DNA from: an uncultured Sediminibacterium sp.
GTDB lineage: Bacteria > Bacteroidota > Bacteroidia > Chitinophagales > Chitinophagaceae
Assembly: GCF_946481145.1 (NCBI RefSeq)
Contig: NZ_CAMLMJ010000007.1
Location: 62,001 to 126,000, forward strand
Reading direction: 5' to 3'
DNA: 64,000 bases
Every line of letters starts with the position of its first letter. The first letter of the stretch is position 1. This document shows positions 44,788 to 53,378 of this stretch, one piece after another. The position numbers and the translations under genes are program-made. The notes beneath the pieces are model-generated. The model did not search any database, was not told the origin of the DNA, and worked only from the letters and a program-made list of their open reading frames with translations.

Positions 44788-45889
44788 TCTCATGCACCAC
44801 CTTTCCTCCATTTGTAATACAACATCCTTTCACCAGATCGTCCTCAAAGTTCAGGTTTAATGTACCTTCCTTATCTATTATTAATTGGAGAAAATTAAGG
44901 ACATTCTTTCCGTATAATTTACTGGCATCCCATGGCATATCAGCAGAAAGATTACTGTTACCCATGATGGTTACGCCATAACATTCAGTTGTTTCATTGT
45001 TTTTTGATCCAAACACATTACCACCTGTTGCTGCTGCAAGATCGATGATCACACTACCAGGTTTCATGGTTTTCAGCATTGCTTCATTGATTAACAGTGG
45101 AGCTTTCTTTCCAGGTATTTGCGCAGTTGTAATGATGATATCAGATTTTGCTACTGATTCTGCGAGTCTTTGTTGCTGTCTTTGTTTGAATTCTTCCGAT
45201 TGCTCTACAGCATAACCGCCAGCTTTCGATGCATCGGCCGCTCCTTCTACTTCAATAAATTTTGCACCGAGACTCATTACTTCCTCTTTCACAGCAGGAC
45301 GGGTATCTGAAACTTCAACAACTGCACCCAGTCTTCGTGCAGTGGCAATTGCCTGCAGACCAGCAACACCCGCACCTATGATAAGCACTTTCGCTGGAGG
45401 TATACTACCGGCAGCAGTCATAAACATCGGGAAATATCGAGGAAACAAAGTGGCGGCCAATAACACAGCCCTGTATCCAGCTATATTAGCCTGGCTGCTC
45501 AATACATCCATACTTTGCGCCCTGGTTGTGCGGGGTATCATATCAAGACTAAACAATACTACCTGTTTGGCAGCCAATTGTTGCATCAATGCCACATTAA
45601 ACAAAGGTTGAAATACCCCAATAATAACCTGACCTGCTTTTAGTAAAGCGATATCTGGTTCATCAAGCGGATGTATACATAATAATAAATCAGATTGGCT
45701 GAGAATAGTGTTCCTATCCTGAACAAGGATATTTTTGTCGACATAAGTTTGGTCCGCAGCAAATGCGCTTTCTCCGGCCCCTTTTTCAATCCAAACAGTG
45801 ATATTCTTTTTAACCAGTGTATCTGCCTGTTCTGGAAGGAGCGATACTCTTTTGTCTTTATTTTTTTCGCTTAATATGCCGAGAATCAT
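44768..45889 (-). CDS. pntAA: NAD(P) transhydrogenase subunit alpha part 1
   Basis: A 373-residue soluble NAD(H)-binding subunit (domain I). It begins ILGILSEKNKDKRVSLLPEQ, like alanine dehydrogenase/PntA, and has the Rossmann motif VLIIGAGVAGLQAIATARRLGA near residue 165-187 (given in part), with IIITTAQIPGKKAPLLI and PGSVIIDLAAATGGN following. It is first in the split-alpha operon. Its C-terminal end (from about residue 367) is encoded inside a tandem heptamer array, so the last few residues (near MADR) are probably not functionally constrained. Confidence 0.95.
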   Translation of the reverse strand: MILGILSEKNKDKRVSLLPEQADTLVKKNITVWIEKGAGESAFAADQTYVDKNILVQDRNTILSQSDLLLCIHPLDEPDIALLKAGQVIIGVFQPLFNVALMQQLAAKQVVLFSLDMIPRTTRAQSMDVLSSQANIAGYRAVLLAATLFPRYFPMFMTAAGSIPPAKVLIIGAGVAGLQAIATARRLGAVVEVSDTRPAVKEEVMSLGAKFIEVEGAADASKAGGYAVEQSEEFKQRQQQRLAESVAKSDIIITTAQIPGKKAPLLINEAMLKTMKPGSVIIDLAAATGGNVFGSKNNETTECYGVTIMGNSNLSADMPWDASKLYGKNVLNFLQLIIDKEGTLNLNFEDDLVKGCCITNGGKVVHERLMADR

Positions 45890-46045
45890 GGATTCAATTT
45901 AGGTGTTTTTTCTCAAAGGCTGACTGGCTTTCTTTATGCAATCGGTATAAACAGACAAAGGTCTTTTCTACCCTTATAAAACATTAAAAAGTCTTACCCT
46001 ATTTTAACCAACTTTATATTTTTTTCACCCTTAAAGGTCAATTCT

Positions 46046-46843
46046 TTAAAACCGTATAGTGATTGCCTGTTTTACATGAAAATCCTTTTTAAAAAGGACG
46101 ATTCCAATAAAAAATAAATCAATGGAAAGTGATACTGCCTCATGCTTTTGGATTTCGCTCCATGCCTGTTCCATTTCACGGCTCCAATGTATGTCATCGA
46201 AAACCAGTATACTATGTTCATGTAAGTAGGGCAACAATTGATTGAAGTAATTCATGGTAGGTTTAAAACGGTGGTTACCATCAATAAATGCGAGATCAAT
46301 TGTTGGTTTGTCATTAAGCCATTCAGGTAATGTATGGTCGAAATTTCCTTCTATTAGCCGGACATTTTTTATCCCTAATTTTTGAAAATTTTCGCGCGCT
46401 ATATTAGCTACAGCGGATGCTCCTTCCATGGTTGTAAGGAAAGCATTTTCATTTGCCATTGCCAGGTAACTACTGGTTATTCCGAGAGAAGTACCTAATT
46501 CAAGTAAATGAGTAGGTTTATAGAAATCTACCATACGGAATAATAGCTGCCCGTATTTTTTGGGTTTTAAAGAAGCGTTTGCAATTGCTGAAACAATGCG
46601 TTGAGAAGAAGCTGTTTTTCTTGATCCGGCACCAAAATCTTCCACTAAAATTGAGCGTTGATCTTTTTGCAATTGGCTTCTTAGATCTTCAATTGGCTCA
46701 TAAGCATAAAACTGTCTTGTGTCGTTTAATACCCGCCTAGTAAACTCGAACACAAAAGGAGAATGAATTCCATGTCCTTTGCCATTTGATGCGGTAAGAT
46801 AATAATACAAGTATTTTAATCCCAGGCTAAAAGGTGAATACAT
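46046..46843 (-). CDS. Class I SAM-dependent methyltransferase
   Basis: A 265-residue cytosolic protein. The methyltransferase core is seen in THLLELGTSLGITSSYLAMANEN (about residues 112-134, motif I, given in part), TMEGASAVANIARENF, and IDLAFIDGNHRFKPTMNYF, the DxNH loop common in O-methyltransferase-like proteins, then ILVFDDIHWSREMEQAW. An N-terminal helical domain (about 1-95, GKGHGIHSPFVFEFTRRV) precedes it. The acceptor is not identifiable. It is last in a group following thyA, folA and a membrane protein gene, with four bases to the latter. Confidence 0.85.
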   Translation of the reverse strand: MYSPFSLGLKYLYYYLTASNGKGHGIHSPFVFEFTRRVLNDTRQFYAYEPIEDLRSQLQKDQRSILVEDFGAGSRKTASSQRIVSAIANASLKPKKYGQLLFRMVDFYKPTHLLELGTSLGITSSYLAMANENAFLTTMEGASAVANIARENFQKLGIKNVRLIEGNFDHTLPEWLNDKPTIDLAFIDGNHRFKPTMNYFNQLLPYLHEHSILVFDDIHWSREMEQAWSEIQKHEAVSLSIDLFFIGIVLFKKDFHVKQAITIRF

Positions 46844-46847
46844 AGAC

Positions 46848-47339
46848 TCAAATATTTTTGATCAACCGCTTCTTTCTTTGGAACGGCAACTCTTTGAGCA
46901 GCCAAAGTAACGCATAAACGCCGCAAAGTAAACTAACGTAATGTAGTATCTTAAAGGTTAGGTCAAAATAATTGCCTGAACCTGCTCCTCCCATAAAAAT
47001 AACAGACAGTATTATAATTGATAACCAAGGTGTATTGCGCACTACCCTTATAAGAAATAACCAGGGTAATAAAATCAATGCCATTAACCTGTAAAAAAAT
47101 GCATCAGGTTCAAAAGGAGGTAATTCTTCTACAGTTATTCCTGAATTGCGCATTAATTCTTGGCCAAAGCGAGCCATTTCAACAAGTTGATTTGTTAGAA
47201 AAATGGCATACAGAATAAATATAAGATTGGTGGCTGCGAGTATCGCTTTTGCATATTGTTTATAAACACCACTGCCCAAAAATGAAAATGCTAATAAAAA
47301 AGGGACGGTAAAAGTGAATGCAGGTTCTATAAAAGCCAT
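46848..47339 (-). CDS. Integral membrane protein of unknown function
   Basis: A 163-residue protein with four or five hydrophobic segments (about 10-22, 28-50, 86-104, 107-124 and 131-149), for example TVPFLLAFSFLGSGVY and ALILLPWLFLIRVV. It ends with a basic tail (LPFQRKKRLIKNI). No domain is recognised. Its gene lies 11 bp after folA and four bases before the methyltransferase gene, so it is part of the thyA-folA transcription unit. Function unknown. Confidence 0.72.
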   Translation of the reverse strand: MAFIEPAFTFTVPFLLAFSFLGSGVYKQYAKAILAATNLIFILYAIFLTNQLVEMARFGQELMRNSGITVEELPPFEPDAFFYRLMALILLPWLFLIRVVRNTPWLSIIILSVIFMGGAGSGNYFDLTFKILHYVSLLCGVYALLWLLKELPFQRKKRLIKNI

Positions 47340-47350
47340 ATCAATTCATT

Positions 47351-47845
47351 TTACCTACGCTCCCATAACTGAAAGCTATATGGATAGGCATGTTTTTCGT
47401 TCTGGGGAAAGGTTTCGTCAGATAACAACTGCCATTCATCTGGCGGAAGTTCAGGGAAAAAGGTATCTGCTTCTGGCGATGTTTGTACCCTTGTAAGGTA
47501 CACTTTGTGCGCTTTTGGTAATGCCTCTTTATATATTTCTCCTCCCCCGGCTACATATACTTCCTTATAATCTGCTGATGCGGCTACAAAGATGGCATCT
47601 TTCAATGAATGTACCACAGTAACACCTTCCGGTTGCCAGTCTTTTTGCCTTGTAATAATGATATTGAGTCTGCCTTGTAATGGCTTACCCGATAATGATT
47701 CGAATGTTTTTCTGCCCATAATTACCGGCATGGCCCAGGTTGTTTTTTTGAAAAACTGAAGGTCCTTGGGTAAATGCCAAAGTAATTGGTTGTCTTTCCC
47801 AATTGCGTTATTGGTTCCGGCTGCCACAATGAGTGAAATGATCAT
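47351..47845 (-). CDS. folA: Dihydrofolate reductase
   Basis: A 164-residue enzyme that reduces dihydrofolate to tetrahydrofolate with NADPH. From ATG 47845 it starts MIISLIVAAGTNNAIGKDNQ, the normal DHFR N-terminus; the open frame continues upstream into the inverted repeat and is not real. Key motifs are LLWHLPKDLQFFKKTT (with the acidic Asp), VIMGRKTFESL, IIITRQ, VYVAGGGEIYKEALP and PEADTFFPELPPDEW. It is downstream of thyA, with which it forms the thymidylate cycle, separated by a perfect 30-bp inverted repeat. Confidence 0.96.
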   Translation of the reverse strand: MIISLIVAAGTNNAIGKDNQLLWHLPKDLQFFKKTTWAMPVIMGRKTFESLSGKPLQGRLNIIITRQKDWQPEGVTVVHSLKDAIFVAASADYKEVYVAGGGEIYKEALPKAHKVYLTRVQTSPEADTFFPELPPDEWQLLSDETFPQNEKHAYPYSFQLWERR

Positions 47846-47861
47846 ACCCAAAGATAAGTTC

Positions 47862-47938
47862 TTTTGATCTTTGAATTTTTGATCTTTGATTGTACTGTAA
47901 GCCCAAAAAATCAAAGATCAAAAATTCAAAGATCAAAA
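47862..47938. repeat. Perfect 30-bp inverted repeat of heptamers between thyA and folA
   Basis: The arm 47862-47891 and its exact reverse complement 47909-47938 surround a 17-base loop. Each arm is made of about four units such as TTTGATC, TTTGAAT and TTTGATT (one unit is 8 bp). The left side lies 17 bp upstream of the folA start and the right side reaches the thyA stop. A stable mRNA hairpin in the thyA-folA transcript is expected. Confidence 0.9.
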
Positions 47939-47940
47939 AA

Positions 47941-48735
47941 TTACACAGCTACTGGGGCTTTGATATGGGGATGACTTTGGTAGTTTTCGAGTGTAAAATC
48001 TTCAAACTTAAAACCAAAGATATCGGTTACTTCCGGGTTGATTTTCATAACGGGTAAATCAAAAGGCGTTCTGCTCAATTGAAGTTTTGCCTGTTCTATA
48101 TGATTATTATATAAGTGAACGTCGCCGAAGCTGTGCACAAAATCTCCGTATTGTAAACCACATACTTGGGCAACCATCATAGTTAGCAATGCATAGGAAG
48201 CAATATTAAATGGTACTCCTAAGAATACGTCGGCACTTCGCTGGTATAGTTGACAACTGAGTTTTCCGTCTGCTACATAAAACTGAAAAAGACTATGACA
48301 GGGCATTAGTGCCATTTTAGGTAATTCAGCTACATTCCACGCACTGATAATTAAACGACGGCTATCCGGATTCTTTTTTATTTGTTGAATGATATCTGTT
48401 ACCTGATCGATGGTTTCTCCGTTTGCACCTTCCCAACTGCGCCATTGTTTTCCATACACCGGACCTAAGTCACCATTCTCATCCGCCCATTCGTTCCATA
48501 TACTTACACCGTGTTCGGTCAGATATTGAATATTGGTTTCACCGCGGAGAAACCAGAGTAATTCGTAGATAATGCTTTTTAAATGCAGTTTTTTGGTGGT
48601 TACCAGCGGAAAGCCTTTTGCTAAATCAAAACGCATCTGGTACCCAAAACAACTGATGGTACCTGTACCTGTTCTATCGGTTTTCTGTACCCCATTGTCT
48701 AATATATGCTGAAGAAGCTGATGATATTGCTGCAT
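47941..48735 (-). CDS. thyA: Thymidylate synthase
   Basis: A 264-residue enzyme, the same length as E. coli ThyA, when started at ATG 48735; an in-frame ATG 15 bases earlier is less likely. It methylates dUMP to dTMP with methylenetetrahydrofolate. It has the N-terminal [31 protein letters not shown] [16 protein letters not shown], catalytic Cys in [35 protein letters not shown] and the C-terminal [10 protein letters not shown]. It forms an operon with folA and two downstream genes. Confidence 0.98.
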   Translation of the reverse strand: MQQYHQLLQHILDNGVQKTDRTGTGTISCFGYQMRFDLAKGFPLVTTKKLHLKSIIYELLWFLRGETNIQYLTEHGVSIWNEWADENGDLGPVYGKQWRSWEGANGETIDQVTDIIQQIKKNPDSRRLIISAWNVAELPKMALMPCHSLFQFYVADGKLSCQLYQRSADVFLGVPFNIASYALLTMMVAQVCGLQYGDFVHSFGDVHLYNNHIEQAKLQLSRTPFDLPVMKINPEVTDIFGFKFEDFTLENYQSHPHIKAPVAV

Positions 48736-48880
48736 GGGCGCAAAATACAATACTCAGGCTGATGATGAATCATTGCGTAAAGAATGTTGAGAAGCTGTGA
48801 ATTCCTGGAGGATGTTAGAGGGGGATTTGGCCGCAGCGGCAAGCAATTGCTGTCCGTGGAAATTTTACTGCGAACTTTAG

Positions 48881-49032
48881 GTGTCGCGTATGATGGAACA
48901 CAGATCTTCATGATTTTCAGGATTTATCATGATATATCTTGAAAATCATGAAAATCTGTGTTCTATTAATAGCAGAAAGTCTATAATAAGCACCCATCAA
49001 GGCTTGCAGCGTGTGGCCTGCAGCTTGAAGCC
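48881..49032 (-). repeat. 152-bp composite repeat, copy B
   Basis: Inverted copy of 42663-42814 with the same order of heptamers, core and palindrome, and about six differences. It lies between thyA and the proline dehydrogenase gene and ends on the first base of the latter's stop codon. A shorter decayed piece with GGCCGCAGCGGCAAGC and ATTGCTGTCC at 48828-48862 resembles the outer part of the element at 50306. Confidence 0.9.
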
Positions 49033-50213
49033 TATTTTCTTCTTGCCAGTTCCCGCTTAATAAGGGAAAGTTCGCGGCCGGTTTGTCCGCTTACGCTACT
49101 GTTTTCCTGGGCACGACGCATTAAATATGGGATAACATCTCTTATTGGTCCAAAAGGAAGGTATTTGCTAACGCTAAACCCTTCTTTGGCCAGGTTAAAA
49201 GTAATATTATCACTCATGCCATATAGTTGAGAGAAATGAATATGTGGATGATTGTGCGCCAATCCTTTCTGGTCGAGTAGCTCGGCTGCCAGCAGGTTGC
49301 TGGTTTCATTATGGGAAGCTACAATTACGGCTATCTGGTCTATATGATCGATAGTATACCTAACTGCAAGATCATAATCACGATCAGAAGCAGATTTGTC
49401 TGGTTGAATGGGGGACAGATACCCCTTCTCTTTTGCACGTGCTCTTTCTTTTTCCATATAGGCACCACGAACGAGTTTCACCCCTAATAAAAAGCCTTTT
49501 TCTACCGCTATCTGGTGCGATAATTTCAGAAAATGCAGCCTATCATGTCTGTAAAGCTGAATGGTATTATAAACCACTACTTTTTTCTTATTGAAGGCCT
49601 CCATCATTTCCATGGTTAAACGGTCAATGGGATCCTGTATCCAGCTTTCTTCAGCATCTACCAATACGCCAATACCTTTGTCAGCGGCTATCTCGCAGAT
49701 CGCGTACATTCTTTCTCTTACACGATCCCACTCATCAATTTCTACTTCATGGTCATGAATACCACTTCTTAAACGAGGGGCTTCATTCAAGGTTTGCAAT
49801 AGTGCAAATCTTGCCAATCCGGTTATTTTAATACTGATAAAGGGAATATTAGACTGGGTTGCGGCGTAATTGATGACCCTGATAAATTCTTCCGTTGCAT
49901 GATCAAAGCTTTCTTCTCCTTCTTTTCCTTCAACACCATAATCCAGGATTACCTGCACTCCATACTTTCCTAAAGTAGCTCCTACACCCGCTGTTTCTTC
50001 TAATGTTTCTCCCCCGACAAATTGCTTAAAAATCGTTTTACGGATAATCCCATGAACAGGTAGTCCTGTTTTCATAATAAAGGGAGTAAGGCGGGTGCCT
50101 AATTGCACAAACCATGGATACCCCATGCTGCTGAATAGTAATTTGGCACTTTTCAGCTCCTTATCGGACTTATACGCAAATGCGTTTTCGGTATTGTCAA
50201 AAGAAATATTCAT
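49032..50213 (-). CDS. Proline dehydrogenase
   Basis: A 393-residue monofunctional FAD enzyme that oxidises proline to pyrroline-5-carboxylate, delivering electrons to the respiratory chain. The ProDH barrel is seen in VQVILDYGVEGKEG, ISIKITGLARFALL, GVLVDAEESWIQDPID, YNTIQLYRHDRL, VKLVRGAYMEKERARA and ASHNETSNLLAAELL. The C-terminal part has YGMSDNITFNLA and KYLPFGPIRDVIPYLMRRAQEN, with the family RRAxEN end. The P5C dehydrogenase partner is not in the window. It is monocistronic between two repeat-rich gaps. Confidence 0.95.
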   Translation of the reverse strand: MNISFDNTENAFAYKSDKELKSAKLLFSSMGYPWFVQLGTRLTPFIMKTGLPVHGIIRKTIFKQFVGGETLEETAGVGATLGKYGVQVILDYGVEGKEGEESFDHATEEFIRVINYAATQSNIPFISIKITGLARFALLQTLNEAPRLRSGIHDHEVEIDEWDRVRERMYAICEIAADKGIGVLVDAEESWIQDPIDRLTMEMMEAFNKKKVVVYNTIQLYRHDRLHFLKLSHQIAVEKGFLLGVKLVRGAYMEKERARAKEKGYLSPIQPDKSASDRDYDLAVRYTIDHIDQIAVIVASHNETSNLLAAELLDQKGLAHNHPHIHFSQLYGMSDNITFNLAKEGFSVSKYLPFGPIRDVIPYLMRRAQENSSVSGQTGRELSLIKRELARRK

Positions 50214-50305
50214 TGCTAACGTTCGTTCGTAGTGCGAATATCGGTGCTAGATCGCTTAAAAAAAAGATTTTACAGGATCGGAGGAATAAATAATCACTAT
50301 TGTCC

Positions 50306-50590
50306 AGGAAAATTTGGCTGCAAGCCACAAGCGGCAAGCTGCAAATCATTGCTGTCAGAGGAAAAAACAGCTTCTAGCCACTAGCTGCTGGCTACTAGCC
50401 TTTTTTTGCAAATAATTTAACCATCCGCAAGCGTAAATATGGTAGTTGAATATTTATTTTAAATAGGATTTTTAAAAAACAAATTCGCAAGCCCTGTCAG
50501 TTATTCAAATAGAAGCAGATAGCCTAAAACAAGCACCAATCAAGGCTAGCGGCTAGCGGCTAGAGGCTAGAAGCTCGCAGCCTATTTTCC
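50306..50590. repeat. Large composite repeat with three heptamer blocks
   Basis: This fills most of the 400-bp gap between the proline dehydrogenase and SDR genes. Block 1 (50317-50344) is GCTGCAA, GCCACAA, GCGGCAA, GCTGCAA. Block 2 (50374-50401) is four units of CTAGCCA type. Block 3 (50544-50578) is GGCTAGC twice, GGCTAGA twice and AGCTCGC, facing block 2 as an inverted repeat. The core AAGCACCAATCAAGG matches the 152-bp copies in reverse, and TGCTGTCAG and CTGACAGCA close the element at its ends (about 50350 and 50592). I see no gene in this stretch. Confidence 0.82.
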
Positions 50591-50613
50591 CCTGACAGCA
50601 ATGATAAATAATA

Positions 50614-51327
50614 TCAAATTGCCTGGTGGTTAAAAGGCTGCAATACCATTTCGCTTACTACGCCACTGGGCGGTTGCTGGCAAAGAAACCAGATAGCCCT
50701 CGCTGCTTCTTCGGCAACAATCATTTTCTCCCTTTGGACCCGGAGGTCGATACCATCCCAAAAAGGGCTATCTACCCCACCTAAAAAAAGATTGGTTATG
50801 CGGATTTCTGTGCGCTTGAGCTCCTCCCGAATACTCTGCATCATTCCTACGAGGCCATATTTACTGGCCGAATAGGCGGCTGCACCAGCCATCGGTACTT
50901 TTCCCAATACCCCTGGAATATGAATGATCAAACCCTTCTTGGTCTCCTTCATGCCCGGTAGTACTGCCTTCATGAGTAAAAAGCTGCCTATAAGGTTTAC
51001 TTGCAATGTATCCGTAAACTCTTTTATAGTTAATGATTCCAAAGGTTTGATAATCCCAATACCTGCTGCATTAATGAGTATATCGATCGGACCAGCCTGC
51101 TGTACCAATGCTATTGTTTTATTAATGCCTTCTTCATCGGTTATATCTAAACTAAGTTGTCTATCAGTGGGTATGCCGGCAATTGTACCCGCAACTGCTA
51201 ATTTTTCGCTGTTTCTACCTGTTATATAAACTTTTGCCCCAGAGCCAGTGAGCAACTTTGCTAGTTGACTGCCAATTCCACCTGTTCCCCCAATTAATAA
51301 TACTGTTTTACCCTTTAATGTTTCCAT
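50614..51327 (-). CDS. SDR-family oxidoreductase
   Basis: A 237-residue short-chain dehydrogenase. The cofactor motif VLLIGGTGGIGSQLAKL (residues 9-25), NAAGIG near residue 86 and the catalytic Ser/Tyr/Lys set ending in AAAYSASKYGLVGMM (near residues 146-160) are complete. An Arg after the second strand (ITGRNSEKL) suggests NADPH preference. The substrate is unknown. It is divergent from the photolyase-like gene (57 bp apart); in some genomes SDR genes occur with photolyases, as far as I recall, so a shared control is possible. Confidence 0.9.
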   Translation of the reverse strand: METLKGKTVLLIGGTGGIGSQLAKLLTGSGAKVYITGRNSEKLAVAGTIAGIPTDRQLSLDITDEEGINKTIALVQQAGPIDILINAAGIGIIKPLESLTIKEFTDTLQVNLIGSFLLMKAVLPGMKETKKGLIIHIPGVLGKVPMAGAAAYSASKYGLVGMMQSIREELKRTEIRITNLFLGGVDSPFWDGIDLRVQREKMIVAEEAARAIWFLCQQPPSGVVSEMVLQPFNHQAI

Positions 51328-51384
51328 GCCTTGCTTTTAAATGAAATAAACAATACAGGATCGAATTTGTTTTAGGAATCTATT

Positions 51385-52884
51385 ATGAAAGAAGCATGCC
51401 TGGTATTTCCGCACCAGTTATTTGAAAATAATCCAGCAATTAAACCAAACAGGGATATCTGGCTAATAGAAGAATCACTGTTCTTTACCCAATACCGTTT
51501 TCATAAACAGAAACTGGTTTTTCACAGGGCTTCTATGATGCACTATGCGGATGAACTACGAAATAAAGGATACCAGGTGTTTTATGTTGAAGCAACAGAT
51601 TCTTTACACGATCTGCGTAAACTCATACCATATCTACAGCAAAAAAATTATACCACCCTGCATTTGGTTGACCCTGTAGATGACTGGCTTCAAAAAAGAA
51701 TAACAAAAGGATGTATTGAATCTGGATTAACACAAGTAATATATGAGAGTCCGAATTTTTTAAATACTGCTGAAACACTGCATGCCTATTTCAATCAACG
51801 AAAGCATTACTTTCAAACAGATTTTTATATCTATCAGCGAAAGAAAAGAAATTTATTGGTAGATAATAACCAACAACCTTTGGGAGGTCGTTGGACCTAC
51901 GACGTAGACAACAGGGCGAAATATCCTGCAAAAGCTACACCTCCTGACTATCAATTACCTGAGCCTAACAATCATGTGATTTCGGCTATTGAATATGTAG
52001 ATCAATTTTTTGGCACCAACCCCGGCAATGCAGGAAATCCATTTAACCAGCAAAAAACACATTTCTATCCTATTAACCACAAAGATGCTTTGCTATGGTT
52101 ACATGATTTTTTAGAAACTCGTTTTGCAGATTTTGGTTTATATGAAGATGCCATGGTAATGTATCAACCCATTCTGCATCATAGTGTGCTTAGTCCATTA
52201 ATAAATATTGGTTTAATAAATCCCCAGGAAATTATTGATCAAGCCATTAGTTATGCTGCCAGAAAACATATCCCTTTAAATTCATTGGAAGGATTTATCA
52301 GACAAATCACCGGATGGCGTGAATTTATAAGAGCCGTATATATCAGAGAACAAGGCAAACAAAGAACTAAAAATTATTGGGGGTTCACCCGAAAAATACC
52401 ACCCAGCTTTTGGACTGGCAACACCGGAATCCTGCCGATAGATACCGTAATTAAACAGGTACTGCAAAGTGGATATGCGCATCATATAGAAAGACTGATG
52501 GTATTGGGTAATTTCATGTTACTGTGTGAATTTGATCCGGATGAAGTATATCAATGGTTTATGGAAATGTTTATTGATGCCTATGACTGGGTGATGGTTC
52601 CAAACGTTTATGGCATGACACAGTTTGCAGACGGAGGACTCATGACCACAAAACCATATATCAGTGGCAGTAATTATATACGCAAAATGAGCAACTATCC
52701 TGCAGGACCATGGCAGGAAGTCTGGGATGCATTGTTTTGGCGTTTTATGCATACCCATCGTGATTTTTTTGCCTCGAATCCGAGATTGGGAATGCTTTTG
52801 AAAACTTTCGATAAAATGCCCAAAGAAAAGCAAGACAAGCACCTGCAACATGCAACAGCTTTCTTACATAGCTTATCAAATTAA
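51385..52884 (+). CDS. Photolyase-related (DPRP/PhrB-like) protein without FeS cysteines
   Basis: A 499-residue protein of the cryptochrome/photolyase group represented by bacterial (6-4) photolyase PhrB. The N-terminal antenna-type alpha/beta domain starts KEACLVFPHQLFENNP, followed by GGRWTYDVDNRAKYP, LNSLEGFIRQITGWREFIRA, FMLLCEFDPDEVYQWFMEM and AYDWVMVPNVYGMTQFADGG, all typical. PhrB-type proteins carry a [4Fe-4S] cluster on four cysteines, three of them in a CxxCxY...C segment after the KPYISGSNYI region. Here that segment reads KMSNYPAGPWQEVWDALFWR and the whole protein has only three cysteines, at about residues 5, 112 and 373. So the cluster is lost. Predicted to repair UV lesions or act as a blue-light sensor. 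Confidence 0.9.
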   Translation: MKEACLVFPHQLFENNPAIKPNRDIWLIEESLFFTQYRFHKQKLVFHRASMMHYADELRNKGYQVFYVEATDSLHDLRKLIPYLQQKNYTTLHLVDPVDDWLQKRITKGCIESGLTQVIYESPNFLNTAETLHAYFNQRKHYFQTDFYIYQRKKRNLLVDNNQQPLGGRWTYDVDNRAKYPAKATPPDYQLPEPNNHVISAIEYVDQFFGTNPGNAGNPFNQQKTHFYPINHKDALLWLHDFLETRFADFGLYEDAMVMYQPILHHSVLSPLINIGLINPQEIIDQAISYAARKHIPLNSLEGFIRQITGWREFIRAVYIREQGKQRTKNYWGFTRKIPPSFWTGNTGILPIDTVIKQVLQSGYAHHIERLMVLGNFMLLCEFDPDEVYQWFMEMFIDAYDWVMVPNVYGMTQFADGGLMTTKPYISGSNYIRKMSNYPAGPWQEVWDALFWRFMHTHRDFFASNPRLGMLLKTFDKMPKEKQDKHLQHATAFLHSLSN

Positions 52885-52895
52885 TTGTGTACAAT

Positions 52896-53378
52896 ATGCC
52901 TAAACGTCCGTGGAACAGAATAGACCTGCCAGTGTATGCAGTGAGTAGTTCCGATGGTTTCGAACATTATAACATGCATATCATAACCTATGCCAGCCAG
53001 ATCAGCATGCAACCCAAAAGGTATTTCTGTGGCATATATGAAGGCACCAAAACCCTGGAATATGTAAAACAAAATCCGGTTTTCATTTTACAATTGCTGT
53101 CGGCTAAACAATACAGACTTGTTGAGTTGCTGGGTAAAAAATCAGGCCATGATATTGATAAGATTGGAAGATTAGCTAAAAGAAATTTACTCTCTACCTG
53201 GGAAGGTTTTCCCGTCTTGAAAGATGCATTAGCAGTTATGAAACTTTCTGTCATTACACAGATGAATGCCGGAGATCATACTGGGTTTCTCTGCGATGTT
53301 ACTGCCTGGAAAAACCTAAACGACGGTGAGCCACTCACTTTGAATACATTAAGAACACATAAGTTGATCAGGATATGA
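52896..53378 (+). CDS. Flavin reductase-like protein
   Basis: A 160-residue FMN-binding split-barrel protein from ATG 52896 (a GTG at 52887 would add three residues). It begins KRPWNRIDLPVYAVSS and has HIITYASQISMQPKRYFCGIY and NPVFILQLLSAKQYRLVELLG, typical of the flavin reductase (DIM6/NTAB) group, with HTGFLCDVTAWKNLN near the end. Such proteins use NAD(P)H to reduce free or bound flavin. It follows the photolyase-related gene after 11 bp and overlaps the next by four bases. A supply of reduced flavin to the two photolyase-like neighbours is a reasonable inference. Confidence 0.85.
   Translation: MPKRPWNRIDLPVYAVSSSDGFEHYNMHIITYASQISMQPKRYFCGIYEGTKTLEYVKQNPVFILQLLSAKQYRLVELLGKKSGHDIDKIGRLAKRNLLSTWEGFPVLKDALAVMKLSVITQMNAGDHTGFLCDVTAWKNLNDGEPLTLNTLRTHKLIRI

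Noticed and set aside
47846..47914. N-terminal extension of DHFR
   Set aside because: It is the translated inverted repeat; DHFR normally begins at MIISLIVAAGTNN, which is at 47845.
42663..49032. Composite transposon or insertion sequence with the 152-bp repeats as ends
   Set aside because: There is no transposase between or near the repeats, and the genes inside are core metabolism, so a classical transposon is not supported; the inversion idea is kept instead.
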